A stretch of 64,000 bases of DNA from Areca catechu (GCA_021397845.1 CM038040.1:24898315-24962314), one strand, 5' to 3'; numbered from the stretch's first letter, positions 12,601-25,004 are shown. Translations and numbers: made by a program. The notes: generated by a model not told the origin, from the sequence alone.

Positions 12601-12841
12601 TATATAAGTGTGATTTTTTTTAATTAACACTTGCATTAACAAAGCAATCATGGAAATGGAGCCGGAGCAGCGATGCTCCCATGCGGCGCTCTTTGAACAC
12701 TGCAGCCCTGACCGCGTTCTGGATGGGTATAGAGCTCCGGGGCATGATGTCTCGTAGAACGTTGGTGACAGCTTGCGCTGAAGCAAATGCAGCAAAGAAG
12801 AAGAACGCCAGAGAGTAAAGCATCGCATGCATGGAAACCAT
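9626..12841 (-). pseudogene. Class III (secretory) peroxidase with single-base indels; pseudogene or consensus errors
   Basis: Four exons in the classic layout: 12841-12635, 11613-11422 (192 bp), 11191-11027 (165 bp; the usual length is 166) and 10010-9626. A signal peptide precedes the mature N-terminus. Distal HFHDCF (exon 1), GCDGSILLDD (exon 2), LGRRDATTA (exon 3) and proximal GAHTIGQARC (exon 4) are present, so haem and catalytic residues survive. Four one-base changes break the frame. An extra base near 12772 and a missing one near 12730 shift the stretch that should hold the first disulphide Cys. A missing base near 11175 turns a Trp codon region into TGA. A missing base near 9692 shifts the C-terminus, where the expected frame would stop at 9626. 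Intron 1 has a GC donor. Such enzymes oxidise phenolics with H2O2 in the cell wall. Whether the indels are genomic or assembly errors cannot be decided here. Confidence 0.88.
10239..10568 (+). mobile_element. tRNA-derived SINE in peroxidase intron 3
   Basis: The head GTGGTGCAGTTGGTTGTGAG resembles a tRNA A-box region, and AAGGATTCGAG about 50 bases later resembles a B box. The body shares TTGACGTACTCACC with the copies at 17.4 kb and 52.7 kb. The tail ends in a pyrimidine-rich stretch and a short A run. A low-complexity A6T10 block occurs on both sides (10223-10238 and about 10570-10585), a possible target duplication. The copy lies antisense within an intron, so it need not affect splicing. 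Confidence 0.75.
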
Positions 12842-12910
12842 TGTTAAACAAGCTAATAAGAACAGGGACTTAATTAGAGAGGATGGAAAGAAACGTTGGG
12901 TTATCATGGG

Positions 12911-12918
12911 TATTTATA
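12911..12918 (-). promoter_or_regulatory. TATA box of the peroxidase gene
   Basis: TATAAATA on the minus strand, 70 bp upstream of the ATG at 12841. This spacing favours the ATG at 12841 over the earlier in-frame ATG at 12907, which would lie upstream of the expected transcription start. Confidence 0.65.
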
Positions 12919-12940
12919 GGCATGCAAAGTTGTATGGCCA

Positions 12941-13046
12941 GCCACCCCATGGCATGCCTTCGAGTATAATTATCGGGCGCACCATGTTGCATATAGCCAC
13001 CCCATGGCATGCCTTTGAATATTCTTGGGTGCACCATGTTGCATTA
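12941..13046 (-). repeat. Two-copy 55-bp tandem repeat in the peroxidase promoter
   Basis: GCCACCCCATGGCATGCCTT occurs at 12941 and again at 12996. Each copy is followed by a diverged middle and GCACCATGTTGCAT. The pair lies directly upstream of the TATA box. The GCATGC core resembles an RY-type element, but function is not known. Confidence 0.8.
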
Positions 13047-15199
13047 AACTAAGGTTGGGTGGTCAAAGTCCGAACGCATGAAGGGCGGAGCAAGAGCACG
13101 CCTAAACTTGATTCCTCCATGTACTGGTGGTTCGGTCCTCTATATCCAATTCACCTACGCCAGGCTACAAGGATGACCAGAAGTACCATCCAAATTATTA
13201 AATATCCTCGATACAAGCCCATGGACCACTCCATGGGGGTTCTATCCACTAGCAAAATTAGTCAATCTCATCGATGCATGGAACCGAAATCTCATACATT
13301 AGGAATGTAGATGTGCTGTTATTCTATGCGAGGATATCTTATCCGTGTTATATGTAAACACATCGATCTTGATACTAGATCGATAGCATCATGGTGCTAT
13401 TCTAGTACATGGGTGTGTATACACTAGCAATCAACATCGCAACTTTATAATTAGGAGCAAGGCGATCATTCTATATCCACAAGTAATTCACTTCCTGTTC
13501 CATCATGGATCAAATGGATATATGTAGTAGAAGAGTATACAGAAGTTCGGATACAGAGATTGAAGATAAAATATATATCCTTGCTTCGCATTATTGATGA
13601 ATTTGGGGTACCATGAAGTATTGTCTTGATTTGTTATCGTCGCATGTGCTTATATGGATGATGTTGGTAGGTCTAACTCAACAAAATAACTAGAATCACC
13701 TTGGTCAACAAATTTTTCAGTATCCAATCGGGCATCATTAATAGCAAGGTCTCTTTAGTTCTTTTGGTTTGAATCGTATTCTTGGACATCAATTTATGTT
13801 TCTACCTAATTCTTTTGTTTACTGTTAAAGTACCGTTCTTGCTGGGGTTTATCATGTCAGTGGGATAGTCCCGTCCTTGGTTAATAATCAACAGAGATCT
13901 TAGAAAGTCATAGGAATTAATACATTAGTTAATCTGGAAATGGGGGTGGTTGATTTAAGAGACCATGCCACTAGGGGGATTTTGATAAGGTGTGAAAGGT
14001 GACCTAATAGAATCTAATCTGGTCAATGAATTAGGCACTGCTTTCCAACCTGGCCTAGCTAGCTGTATGTCACATATGACTAATGTTTGTTTATTCCCCA
14101 CTAGAAACCTTTCTCATGCAAGTCCAAATCAGTTGCTATATTTTTTTCAAATAATGGTACTCAAACTTCTCCATTATAATGTTGAAGATTAACCATTCCC
14201 CCCATCTAATTAAGTAACCGAGCAAGTTGGGTTTTGCCCATCGACATGGATCAACGTATAAAAAGTTAATACATGCATGAAAGGGTCTTTTATATGGATA
14301 ACGAATATATTTGACTGGAGTGTCTCTTTATGCCTCCAATTTCTTGACTCTCGTGACTTCACATACTAGATATTGCTTGCTAGCTAGCCTCCTCTTCGTG
14401 TCACAACTTCATGCGGGGACCAACCGCATGGATGATCATGTATTTGTTTCTTATCGAGGGTGGGAAGATTAACATCATTCTGCTAATTAGGCTCATTTTA
14501 GTTTAAAATGAGGGAAAGTGCCCCTCATATATAACCCATCCACCACTCTCCCCTGAACATAATGTCTTTTCAAACTTTATAAATTTTTAAAAAATCTTAT
14601 TTTTATTTTTAAAATTTTTTTTTTTTAAAAAAAAAAAAAATCCTCGACTTCATTTTTGTGCTCGAATTCAATCGTGGGCGAGAGTTTAATTTGGTGTCTT
14701 TTTTATTTTCATTTTTGCCTCGTTACTTTTCTGATATTTTACTGCCAAGTTTTTTCCGAGGACAAGAATATATTGTGCTGTTAGTGGCCGTGCCTTCTTT
14801 TGTAATCTGCCACCGCAGCCTGCACTAGCTAAGTTAGCAACGGGCCACGATATCAAGCCTTAACCTTGCCACCCTTTGACATCCGAGGACAAGGGGCCAA
14901 TAATGGTTTCCTTTAGTCCTTGGGAGAGACGTGGGGTAGTTGGCTGTAGCTAATGGCACTTTATAGGAAAGTCTTCGGCCCCTCCATTTTGATGATGGTA
15001 AAAGACTTGGTGGGAAACCTCCACCTTCAGCTTCCAGATGCTCTTTATCAGAAAGTAGAATCCAGAAAGAACAAAAAAATATCATACAGGCCAGGGCAGG
15101 CACCAAAAAAAATATCATAGGGATGAGATTTTATTTTTTATTTTATTATTATTTTAATATTTATTATTAAATATAATATTTAATATATAATCTAATTAT
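13047..15199. other. Intergenic DNA upstream of the peroxidase gene
   Basis: No gene was recognised. There are A/T homopolymer tracts at about 14615-14641. Open frames here (for example at 14834-15118 on the minus strand) have no recognisable domain. Confidence 0.5.
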
Positions 15200-15361
15200 T
15201 ATTTAATTATATTTAATTTTTAGGATCAATCATATATATATATATATATATATTGATTATAATTCAATTAATTAAGAAAAACTATTCATGATAAAACCGA
15301 TCTTATTGATCAAACAGGACTGGAATAAAATTCTAACTGAAATAATCTTCTGATGAAAGAG

Positions 15362-15973
15362 TGTTAGAATATAGCTTTAAACATTATGAATATAATTATA
15401 GAAATGATAAAATACTTACAATAAATCGAAGAATCAAATCAAACCTGGAAGTATGCGAGGCACTGTCATAAGACATATTTTCATCCTTCATGTAGAAATT
15501 ATCTGAAACACTATCCCAAGATACGATCGGGATTCCTCCGCTTGCGAGCACGATCATGGAAGAGGTTGATGGAGAGTCTTTCAGTTTCCAGTAAAATAAT
15601 TTTGAAACAACAAAGATTTAAAAAGAGAAATACTAAAGAAAAAGAAAAGAGAGCATGAAACATAAAACAAAATCCATATCTTTAGGCCTCTAAAATGAAC
15701 TTTTTATAACCATCCAAAATTTGATCGCTTGAGTTTTTATTGGTCTATTAAAGTCTAATTAGAAGTTCAATTATCAGAAAATTAAAAGTCCAATAATAAA
15801 AAGCATAAAAGTCAAATAATTAAAACTCCAACGATTAAATCATTAAATATTTTATTGGTTAAATCATTAAAAACTTTAATGATCAAATAATTAAAAATAA
15901 AATGGTAAATAATTAAAATTAAAACAGTCAAATAATTAATTGGTAGGTGAAAAAATTTTAGATTTTTCCAACA
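15362..15973 (-). repeat. Left LTR of family A copy 2
   Basis: Reads TGTTAGAA...CCAACA on the plus strand and matches 18511-19116 along most of its length, including the AAATAATTAAAA-rich section. Confidence 0.85.
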
Positions 15974-17228
15974 ATCCATCTCAAAATTTAAAATTTCTAA
16001 AAAATAGTAAATATAGGTTTCTAGATTCCTATACTATACAATCGGTAAAGTAACTTTAATCTACTTAGTATGAATAGTTTTTATCTGAAAGAATCAGAGT
16101 GAACCAGATCTTGAACTATGTTTCTTTAACCAATATTTCAACTACCATACACAGTATAGAATTCTCCATTATAAGTCCGTGCATTAATGGCCTATCTTAA
16201 TTTTCTTGAGAGCTTCTAAAGATTGCAAATATCTCTAACCGTGGCCATGTATGGATACTCTTACAGGTAAGCTCCTCCAAAGATGTATATAGTATCATAT
16301 CTCAGAAATACTTCTCGGATCTTATTCAAAGGTAAACTCTTCCTAACCACTACATAGGAGTAATCACCATAAGGATAGAATAGGATCTATGATTTCTATA
16401 TCAAATAAATCACATGTAGTCCCTGACCAACCAATCAACTTGTTATTACCATATTGAACCTCCTTCAAGGAATCTCCTATCACAGCGATTGATTTTCACT
16501 GCTAGAAGGTTCTTCATAGGTTAAGTCTCATCCCCCTCGATAACTTTAGGATCTTAATCCTATTTAAACTTTTAGTAAGACATACTGATATAAAATTTTT
16601 TATTACAAGTTGTAAGATACATCATAACTTATAGTTATGGTAATAAAGATATGCAAAACTAGATATAAATAACTTGATGATCAATTTTACATGAAATTAA
16701 CATATTAAAATTCAAGAAATTTAAATAATAAATATTGCAATGATTATCATATCTCTTTTGTGACTGTATAATTATATATCTATGAGCAACCTTTAAAAAT
16801 AATTGATGTCAAATAAATTAGCGTTAAGCAAATCCAAACTATTCTATTATTGTATAATCTAAGACAAATAGTTGAATATTTTATTTGGAATATCTAAAAT
16901 TTGGAATAATATACTTAGCTCCAACTATAAATATTATGTTGCCACTTTACAAAATAACCAGCTCAATTACGGTCATCATCATAAAAGTCATTTATATTGA
17001 AAGCAAAAATAGTTGTCTAATTAATAACCTGATCCTCGTACCCTCATGAAAGAATAACAAATGCAAGAATTATCCTAAGTTTCTTGCTACATAGCCTTGT
17101 TATGGTAGATTAGAAGAATTTGTCTAAATAATGATATTACGTAAAGCCTCTTATGCGGATGATTTGAGTATCCAATTTAATATTGTAACTATTTCATACA
17201 AAAACTACTTATTAAAAGCATAAAGAAA

Positions 17229-17555
17229 TAACTGTTGAGGCGGTAGCCCGGTTCGTAGGGGCTTTGCCTCGCCACCAACCGGTCTCGAGTTCGAGATTTG
17301 ATCCCGTGGATGACTCAATTAAATCCAGGAATTTCCTGAAGCCCTAAATCGTTGGTGTGAGTGAGAAGTCAGGGAAGCCCCATTCCGCCTTTGGTGTGGG
17401 GACGGCCCATTCTACCAGTCGATGTTTTAGTGGTGTCAGGTTGACGTACTCACCGTATGCGATCTTGAATCAGACATTGCCTGGCGGGGCGAGGGGCCTG
17501 AGGGGGTAGCTACACCGGATTTATCCCTCTCATCCCTTTTTCTCTACCAAAAAAA
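17229..17555 (+). mobile_element. tRNA-derived SINE, best-preserved copy
   Basis: The 15-bp direct repeat AAAAGCATAAAGAAA flanks the copy (17214-17228 and 17556-17570). The head (GGCGGTAGCCCGGTTCG) and the motif CGAGTTCGAGA resemble pol III A and B boxes. The body has GGTTGACGTACTCACCG and then GGTAGCTACACCGGATTTAT, and ends with CTCTACC and poly(A). The same landmarks recur at 10.2, 38.6 and 52.6 kb. It is non-coding and would depend on LINE enzymes for movement. Confidence 0.9.
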
Positions 17556-18510
17556 AAAAGCATAAAGAAACTCAATAAGCTCCTAAGATGAATAATTCAA
17601 TCAAACAATCAATTAAATCAAGAAAATCCTACATGAGAAAGCAAACAGGAAATAATTCTAGCTAAGAAAAAGAATCAAACAATATTAAAATATAGACGGT
17701 GATTACTTAAAATATCAAAGTTTAGATGGCAGTTTTGTCAAAAATGTAGCATGGTTAATATGCTACACTTGCATGCTATAATCCAAATCCATTCTTATTG
17801 ACATATAATAAAAGTGCTATGGAACTAAAATTCTTTAATATTACATAATAGGTAGGAAGCTTCCGAAAATAAAGTTGTAATTGTAGTGTAAACGAGGGCA
17901 ATGATGTTAAGAAAGCAAAATTTTAGAACAGTGGCTCACAAAACAAACAGCCTGTCAATAATAAATTCTTTACCTTTATGAGTAAAAAATATATCAGTGA
18001 AATGTCCAATGAACAATAACGTTCAGCTATAATTTTTTTAAATCTCTTATAATCATGGTGTCCAAAAATAACATTAGTATTATTTTTTCAAAGATCTACT
18101 TGTATATTCCCTAGAAGTTAGTGAAATTATTGATGAAGAATAAGAATATAAGAAGATCCATGTAGCATAGACTAAATTAGTTATTTAGAAGAATATGAGC
18201 AATAAAATTATAAAGAATACTATCAAATATAAAATTTCCTATCAAGAAGAACAGAATGATGCAATAGTAAATAACCTAATTCAAATAATATATTTACCCC
18301 ACACACCGAAAAAACTAATATAAGTCATATTAAAGAATTTCCCTATCATCAAGCCATATTATCAAAATGTAGTCTATCCCAGTCACCTGATTAGATTGAT
18401 TAAATCAAATCTACTAAAGTGAAACAAGATCCATAAATAATTAAAGTCTTTATTATCGAATATGCTTGAAAAAAGATTCTTTAATCACAATCTTCAAATA
18501 TGCCTTGGAT

Positions 18511-19116
18511 CGTTAGAACATGACTTTAAAAATTATGGATATGATTAAAGAAATGGCAAAATACTTACAAAAATTAAAGAATCAATCAAGCTTGGAAGCA
18601 TGTGAGGCACTATTTTAAAGTATATTTCCATACTTCGTACAGAAATTATTGAAACACTATCTTAAGATACGACCGAGATTCCTTCATCTATGAGCACGAT
18701 TATGGATGAAGTTGATGAAGACTCTTTCAGCACCTAGTAAAATAACTTTGAAACAAGAAAAACTTGAAGGAGAAAATATTAAGGAAAAAGAAAATAGTAT
18801 GAAACATGAAACAAAATTCATATCTTTAGGCCTCTAAGATGGTCTTTTATAGCCATCCAAAATCTGACCGTTTGGATTTTTATTGATCTATTTAAGCCTG
18901 ATTAGGAGTCCAACGATCAGAAAATTAAAAATCTAATAATTAAAAGTATAACGGTCAAATAATTAAAACTTTAATGGTCAAATCATTAATAATTCTAATG
19001 ATCAAATAATTAAAAACTTCAATGATCAAATAATTAAAATCAAAATGATCAAATAATTAAAAATAAAATAGTCAAATAATAATTTATTGGTGAAAAAAAT
19101 TTAGATTTTTTTAATA
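18511..19116 (-). repeat. Right LTR of family A copy 2
   Basis: Starts CGTTAGAA (a decayed TGTTAGAA) and ends TTTAATA directly before the AAGAG duplication. It is clearly diverged from its partner, so the insertion is old. Confidence 0.82.
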
Positions 19117-19394
19117 AAGAGATATATGCAAGTATAAATATAGAGGTAATCTAGTCCCTTTTCTCCAACTCTCATAATAATAATGAATGGTTCTCCATCA
19201 TCTCCATCACATAGAAAGGAAGAGGATGATGAGATGAGAGAGAGACTAATCACCTCGTGATGAAGAAATGATATCTCAAGACTACACGGTCTACAGATTG
19301 AAACAACAGTGCAAGGTATGTCTTTCATGATTTATGATTTTGTATGTATAAAAAGTATTATCTAAGCTAAAAATTAAAGATTTTTACAATATAC

Positions 19395-19404
19395 GGTATC
19401 AGAG
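19395..19404 (+). other. Copia-type primer-binding site
   Basis: GGTATCAGAG follows an LTR-like end (TTTTTACA) by a few bases. TGGTATCAGAGC is the usual initiator-tRNA-Met site of plant copia elements. Confidence 0.6.
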
Positions 19405-19813
19405 TATGGATTCATGCTTATGTTTATGCAAAATTAAGATAAATTTTAGTTTAATTTTAAAATATTAAAAATATTTTTATATTTTGAAATTAAATTAAAG
19501 TTTAAAAAATTAGTTTTAATTTTCTTATAAAAATAAAATAAAATAAAATTCTTCCCGTGGGAAGATCCCAGTTCCCGCTCCCATTTGGCCACCTGCTAGA
19601 TGATCCATCATCGGGCCACCGTGCTAAAACCCATCATGTTATTATATTATTTGTTTATTTATTTAAATATAATTAAATAAATAAATAAAAAGAGAGAGAA
19701 ACCGGTGGTCTTCAAGAATCTCCTTTCTATCAAACATTGAATCGGTCTCCCTCTCTCATCGGTGACTAGTGGACCGTCGGCAATGCCACGATGCACCGTC
19801 GCGCAGGTTTCCT

Positions 19814-21830
19814 CTCGTTGGGAAATGTGTCCCAAAGCCAATTTCTACTGTAACAGTTGTACATTTGACGTAATTGTATATGAATTATATTATTGAATAA
19901 ATGTTTATTCTGGCAGTTCATCACTATTTCATCTTTCTGTAATGAGTTCTTGAGTGATGAAGTCCTTAGGACTATTTGTATTGTGATAGAGAGGATATAT
20001 CATATAGTCCTAAAATTATTCGCGACCAAATGATACACTTATTTCAGGATGATAGTATATCAAGTATAGATCGTTGTGTGCCATAGTCGTTGGTTGTCCT
20101 CTTAACCAAGGAGTGTGGAGACACTGGTATAGCATGCAGATGTTGTGTTTGACATTTCATCGACATGACCCGTCTGTACTTTTTTCTGCCTAGAGTTTTG
20201 ATATGGACGTAGTTGTCCCTCAGACATGAGATCGTCATGGTAGCTTACGAGCAACTCACTGTACTTTGTTACTAGACTATCTGGATTTCTAATCCAGGGA
20301 CAGAAGGTTTCTGGGTACAGTTAAGTACTCATGTAGCAGTGATCGGATCAAGATGGGATTGACCCTTCCAAAGTATTGGAGCAGATATCTTACTGTGTTT
20401 CAATTTAGCAAAACCTTGGCCAGGGTAAGTCTCTGTAATGTGTTACAGGACTTGTGAGGTTGAGACACATTGTTGATGGACTTTATGGGTTGGGCAGTTT
20501 AACCCTAAGTCTTCCTGAGCATTGAGGTCAAAGGGATTAATTACAAGGTTTCTATATCTCCTGGTTCTTGATTGTTGCTCTGCAACTTCGACCTATCCGA
20601 TGTCGGGTGTCATTGCTAGATGGTGACTTTGACTGGTATTGGAAATGTTCCAGTGCTACCGGCTTAGTGTTCGAACCTATGGGGTCACACACCATAGGGG
20701 TTTCTACTTGATCTAGTGACCGGAGAATGATTGGGAATCGTTCGTGGACTCACAGAGAAAAAGGATTTTTCTTTATCCAAGTGTCGACACTTGATATTCT
20801 TGAAAGTGTCGACACTTGTTGATTTCGCAAGTGTAGACACTTGATGTCACAAAAGGTTGTGACATAAAATTTTCACTATTAGTGGGTGATGCATGGAGGT
20901 GAATAAGTAATGTGATTACTTGATAGCCCAATTTGATTGAGCTATAAAAATTGGAACGAATCAAATAGGATTTGGTTCAAAATAGGTTTGGATCCAATCG
21001 GGTTGAACCCAATGTATGCACACTTGACCCAATTGATTTCAGTTATGAACTAAAATTAATTAAGACATTAATCTGATTTAATAAGTTTAAATTCAGTTTT
21101 GGGGAGTTATGTAACTTTCCATGACCATAACTCCCATACTATCCATTACCACACCTATAACTCCCCACTCTCCCTCTCCCTCTCCATCTACTTAATGGGC
21201 TGAAATGGGAGGACGAAATTAAGGAAAAAATTCAGCAAAGAAATGCTGGAAAAAATCAAAGGGAAAGGGAAGAAACTAGGAAAAGTTCTAGTTTTATGGG
21301 TATGAGTTTTTTGGATAATAGTGTGCATATTTGTACCTAGTGATCTAGGTCTTAGGATTGAGTGTTTGAGAAGGGTTCCAACAACTCATTCTCCACCTCT
21401 TGAGTTTCTTCATTCATTCGGAGAGTCCGGCATCGTAAGAAGAAAAGGAGTTCCGATCAAATCGTTCCACAACAAGCTAAAACTTGAGTGGAAGTAGATT
21501 TCGAAAGAGCCCTGGTGTGAACCACCTGTAGAGGCCGGACACGTGTGCGGCTAAGCGGAGTTCTTCTTCCTCCTCCTGGATCTTTCGCAGCGGAGAGCGT
21601 CTCCACTTCATACGAGATATGGTTTTACATATATAGATATGTTGCTTTGAAATGTTCATAGCATAAATTCATGATTTCATAGTTTATATTAATCATTCAT
21701 GCAAGATCTTGGGCTAAGTAGCATAGAATAATTCTAAAAGCATTCTTAGATTAAATGTTAATCCTTTATCATGCTTTCGCTGCATGTTATTTTGAAAAAG
21801 TTTTAAAATGGAAAGCATGCTCACTACTAG
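19814..21830 (+). repeat. Copia-like LTR, probably solo, inside the host element's leader
   Basis: It begins TTGGGAAATGTGTCCCAAAGC, a phrase typical of the start of a group of plant copia LTRs, and ends in a region typical of U5. Three copies of a GTGTCGACACTT-type motif lie at 20780-20850. Leader-like DNA of the host element lies on both sides. The exact ends and target duplication were not found, so the limits are approximate. Confidence 0.45.
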
Positions 21831-23084
21831 TTTTCCTTTCATCTCCAACTTAATGTTGGCTCATCGGAGGATGGTAGCAGGCTGACCGAAGGTTGATGGT
21901 CGGCTGGTGACCCGCTTAGCCCATGTCAGACCCTAACACTGGTGGCTAAGGAGTTGGCAAGAAGATTTGGCCCGCTATAAGGTTCACCGGTGGTTTTACC
22001 TTTTGATCACTGGTAGATAAGGGTGATGGAGGGCGATGCTTCTTAAGAGATGGCCATCCATAGGGTCAGAAGAAAATTGGATTGCCAACCATGGGTTGTC
22101 GATGGTGAGTGGGGGAAGAAATGGTGGTTTTGGTCCTTTTTTATCTGATGGCTCTTAGCCAACGCGTCACCTGTGATAAGGTCATCGGCGGCCAAGAGAT
22201 GGCCATCAAAGTTCCAGGTTGGCTGGTGACCTACAAGTGAGAGGGATCCAGAGCTTGAAGATGCCATTAATAGCATGTTGGAAGCTTTGGTCAAGAGGAA
22301 GAAGATGACATATTAAATGGGTTTAGGTTTTAATTAGTGGATCCGAATCTGCTAATTAAAATCATCCCATTTTAATGAATTGATTAAACCCAATTATAGG
22401 ATCAGTCTTAATTTGGATTTAAAGGATTTTTATATTTTAGCCCCTATAAAATTTTAAATTATATATAAGTTCAAATTAAAATTTCATCTAGATCACTGTC
22501 ATCTTTTTTTATTTTATTTTACAAAAGCTCTGTATATTATCTACTATTTATAGTTCAGTCATTAATTATTGAATTTTATTAAAATTGCTATAACTTACTT
22601 ATTTTACTATGATTTAAATGATTTTGAGTTTCTGGACTAGTATGTTTGAAAATTTTTGATTGGATACGACTTCATATATGATAAAATATTTAAATATTTT
22701 TAAAATATTTATATAATTTTGCTTACTATCGTATTATTCAAGTATGTTTTTGTATAGTTCCAAGGGATCCGGAACACTATAAATTTTGAGTAGTGAGTCA
22801 TTGAGGGTAATGATTTTCTCTTTTATTATATTTTGAAATTATATAAAAGTGTGTCTATTAACTAATATAATGGATTATAATTTAAATATAAATTATATAT
22901 TTATGCCATAATTACTGTTCTTACTTACACATTTCATAATATTATTGATCATAAAAAATTTATATTTATGATTTATGTAATATATGTTATGGTATTATTA
23001 TATTTAAATTTATGATTAAATTAGTTAAAGCACTTATTATATGCCATAATTCTTATCCAAAGATATTTTATAATTGTATAATAA

Positions 23085-23468
23085 GTGTTATTGATAAAAT
23101 TATCCTTTTGGAATCTGCATCATGATAATAACTGTATGAATATTCTTTTATTCATAGTTATGATCCATGTTTTACTCTCGTCGCATCTAATTAATATTTC
23201 CATACCGAATGCATCAAATTTTTCTAATTGGCACGAGCAACTTTTCATTACTTTAGAGTGTCTAGACTTAGATTTGGTTCTTCGCAAATCTCAACCTAAT
23301 CCACTAACTTTTACTAATTCACCTGGTCAAAAGAAATTATGTAAAAAATGGGAGACTTCTAATAGTTTATCTCTCATAATTATTAAGAGCTCTATAGCGA
23401 GAGACATTAGAGGATCTAATCCTGATAATGAATTGGCTTATGAGTACCTTTTGTTTGTAGAGCAATAA
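23085..23468 (+). pseudogene. Copia gag remnant
   Basis: The 127-residue frame includes NASNFSNWHEQLFITLECLD and KKLCKKWETSNSLSLIIIK, the pattern of plant copia gag (UBN2-type) domains. The frame ends early and neighbouring frames continue weakly, so it is not functional. Confidence 0.75.
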
Positions 23469-23835
23469 TTTACTAAGTCAAATAAAGCCTTAGCTAATAC
23501 TCCAATGAATAAGTTATCTCTATAAAATATTATGAAATTTCTAGAATATAAAAGCATATTATGAAAATGCATGATATAGATAGAAAATTGAATAACCTGA
23601 AAATAACAGTATCTGAAAACTTCTTTATCTAGTTTATTCTCAACTCTCTTTCATTATAGTTCACTCGATTTAAAATCCATTATAATACATATAAAGAATC
23701 ATGGTCAATGAATTAGCTTATCTTCCAATGTGTGCAAGAGGAAGAAAGATTGAGATAGGAAGGGATTCCAAATATTCATATGGTTTCTGAAAAGCAATTT
23801 AAAAGAAAGAATGTGAAGAAAGGAAATAAAGGACT

Positions 23836-24999
23836 GTGCAATCTACAAAAAAGGTTCATAAATTGAAATATTTTTTCTATAACAAAGAGGGAATATCAAG
23901 AAGGATTATGAGAAAAGAAGAAAATAGTTTAAAAAAAGAGTATCTCTTATCGCTTATTTGTTATGAAACCAATTTTATTGATATTCCTTCTAATACTTGG
24001 TGGATCAATTTGGGTGTTGCAATTCATGTTTCTAATTCATTACAGGAATTTCTTTCAAGTTGGAAACTAAATGATAAAGAACGGTGGATCTTTTTGAGAA
24101 ATTGGATGAAGTTCAAGGTTATTTCAGTTAGGATCTATAGACTTAACATAAATACCTATTTTTAATTAGATATATATGATATTCTTTATGTTCTTTCAAT
24201 ATCTAAGAATTTAATTTCTTTAATTAAACTTAATTTAGAAAGTTTTTCATTTACTTTTATAAATTTAAGTTTTAAATTAATAAAAAAATTATTTTAGTTA
24301 GTATTAGAACATTATATAATGGATCATATAAAATAAATCTGAATTCTTCTTTTGCATAATCTTTACTTAATTTGAATGTCAATATCGGAATGAAACATGG
24401 TATTATAAATGAAAGTTATTCATATTGTGGCATAGATGATTATGTCATATATTAAAAAAAGGATAACTAGATGGGTTAAGGAATGTGTTTCATCAAATTT
24501 AGATTTTATTGATTTTAGTATGTGCATCAATTACATTAAAAAAATAAATTAAAAGTCATAAAAGAAATGCCACTATAAGTCAAGAACTCTTAGAATTGAT
24601 GCAAACCAATATTTATGACTATTTTTTACCTTATTTTGAAAGACAAAAATATTTCATCATATTTATTGATGATTTCTCACATTATTGTTATATTTTCCAT
24701 TACATAAAAAGTTTGAAGCTTTAGAAGTACTTAAGGTATACAAATTTGAAGTGAAAAATAATGATATAAAAAAACTAAGGTTATGATATCTGATATGGAT
24801 GATGAATACTACGATAAGTATAATGAATCTGACTTGAATAGTGTTGCATTATAGCACAGTATACTATGTCGGAAAATCTCAAACAAAATAGTATGGTTGA
24901 AAGGCATAATCACACCTTGATTTACATAGTTAGGAGTATGATTAGTAATCCTTATTGTCTTTATAATTATGAGAAGAAGCCTTGAAAATCACTGTGTAT
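23836..24999 (+). pseudogene. Copia protease and integrase remnants
   Basis: The frame at 23836-24165 contains NTWWINLGVAIHVSNSLQEFL, matching the copia protease entry (WWIDSGA-type) with the catalytic Asp replaced by Asn. Downstream, 24640-24960 keeps integrase-like phrases, including IDDFSHYCY and a VERHNHTL segment equivalent to the AERKNRTL motif. These pieces are split by many stops and shifts. The series ends abruptly at 25004, where a second element begins. Confidence 0.72.
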
Positions 25000-25004
25000 A
25001 TCTT

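Larger units (their letters stand above)
15362..19116 (-). mobile_element. Internally deleted Ty1/copia element, family A copy 2
   Basis: Two similar LTRs (15362-15973 and 18511-19116) flank a short 2.5 kb interior. The 5-bp target duplication AAGAG is present at 15357-15361 and 19117-19121. A polypurine-like tract read on the minus strand abuts the left LTR, so the element is on the minus strand. The first 600 bp of the interior match the region between the coding end and the left LTR of the larger copia element at 40.7-41.3 kb, which defines one family. No protein-coding domain survives. A SINE is inserted at 17229-17555. Confidence 0.85.
15200..25004 (+). mobile_element. Decayed plus-strand Ty1/copia host element carrying nested insertions
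   Basis: The parts in order are: AT-rich LTR-like DNA up to 15361; its continuation with a TATA-like TATAAATA at about 19134 after the family A insertion; a primer-binding-site match at 19395; a leader split by another LTR; gag (23.1 kb); protease (24.0 kb); and integrase (24.6-25.0 kb). All are in plus orientation. The reading frames are heavily broken. The left LTR limit is approximate, and treating the pieces as one element is an inference from order and strand. Reverse transcriptase is not seen because a Sirevirus-like insertion and then the N gap follow. Confidence 0.5.

Noticed and set aside
12577..12828. Alternative frame over peroxidase exon 1
   Set aside because: It holds the expected mature N-terminus (SPTFYETSCPGALY) but only because of the frameshift; it is part of the peroxidase gene, not a second gene.
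14834..15118. 94-residue minus-strand frame with a hydrophobic N-terminus
   Set aside because: The hydrophobic part comes from A/T-rich DNA and the rest shows no family match.
21396..21400. CCTCT as target duplication of the LTR beginning near 19814
   Set aside because: It would cut off sequence that looks like the U5 part of the same LTR; the match is short and probably chance.
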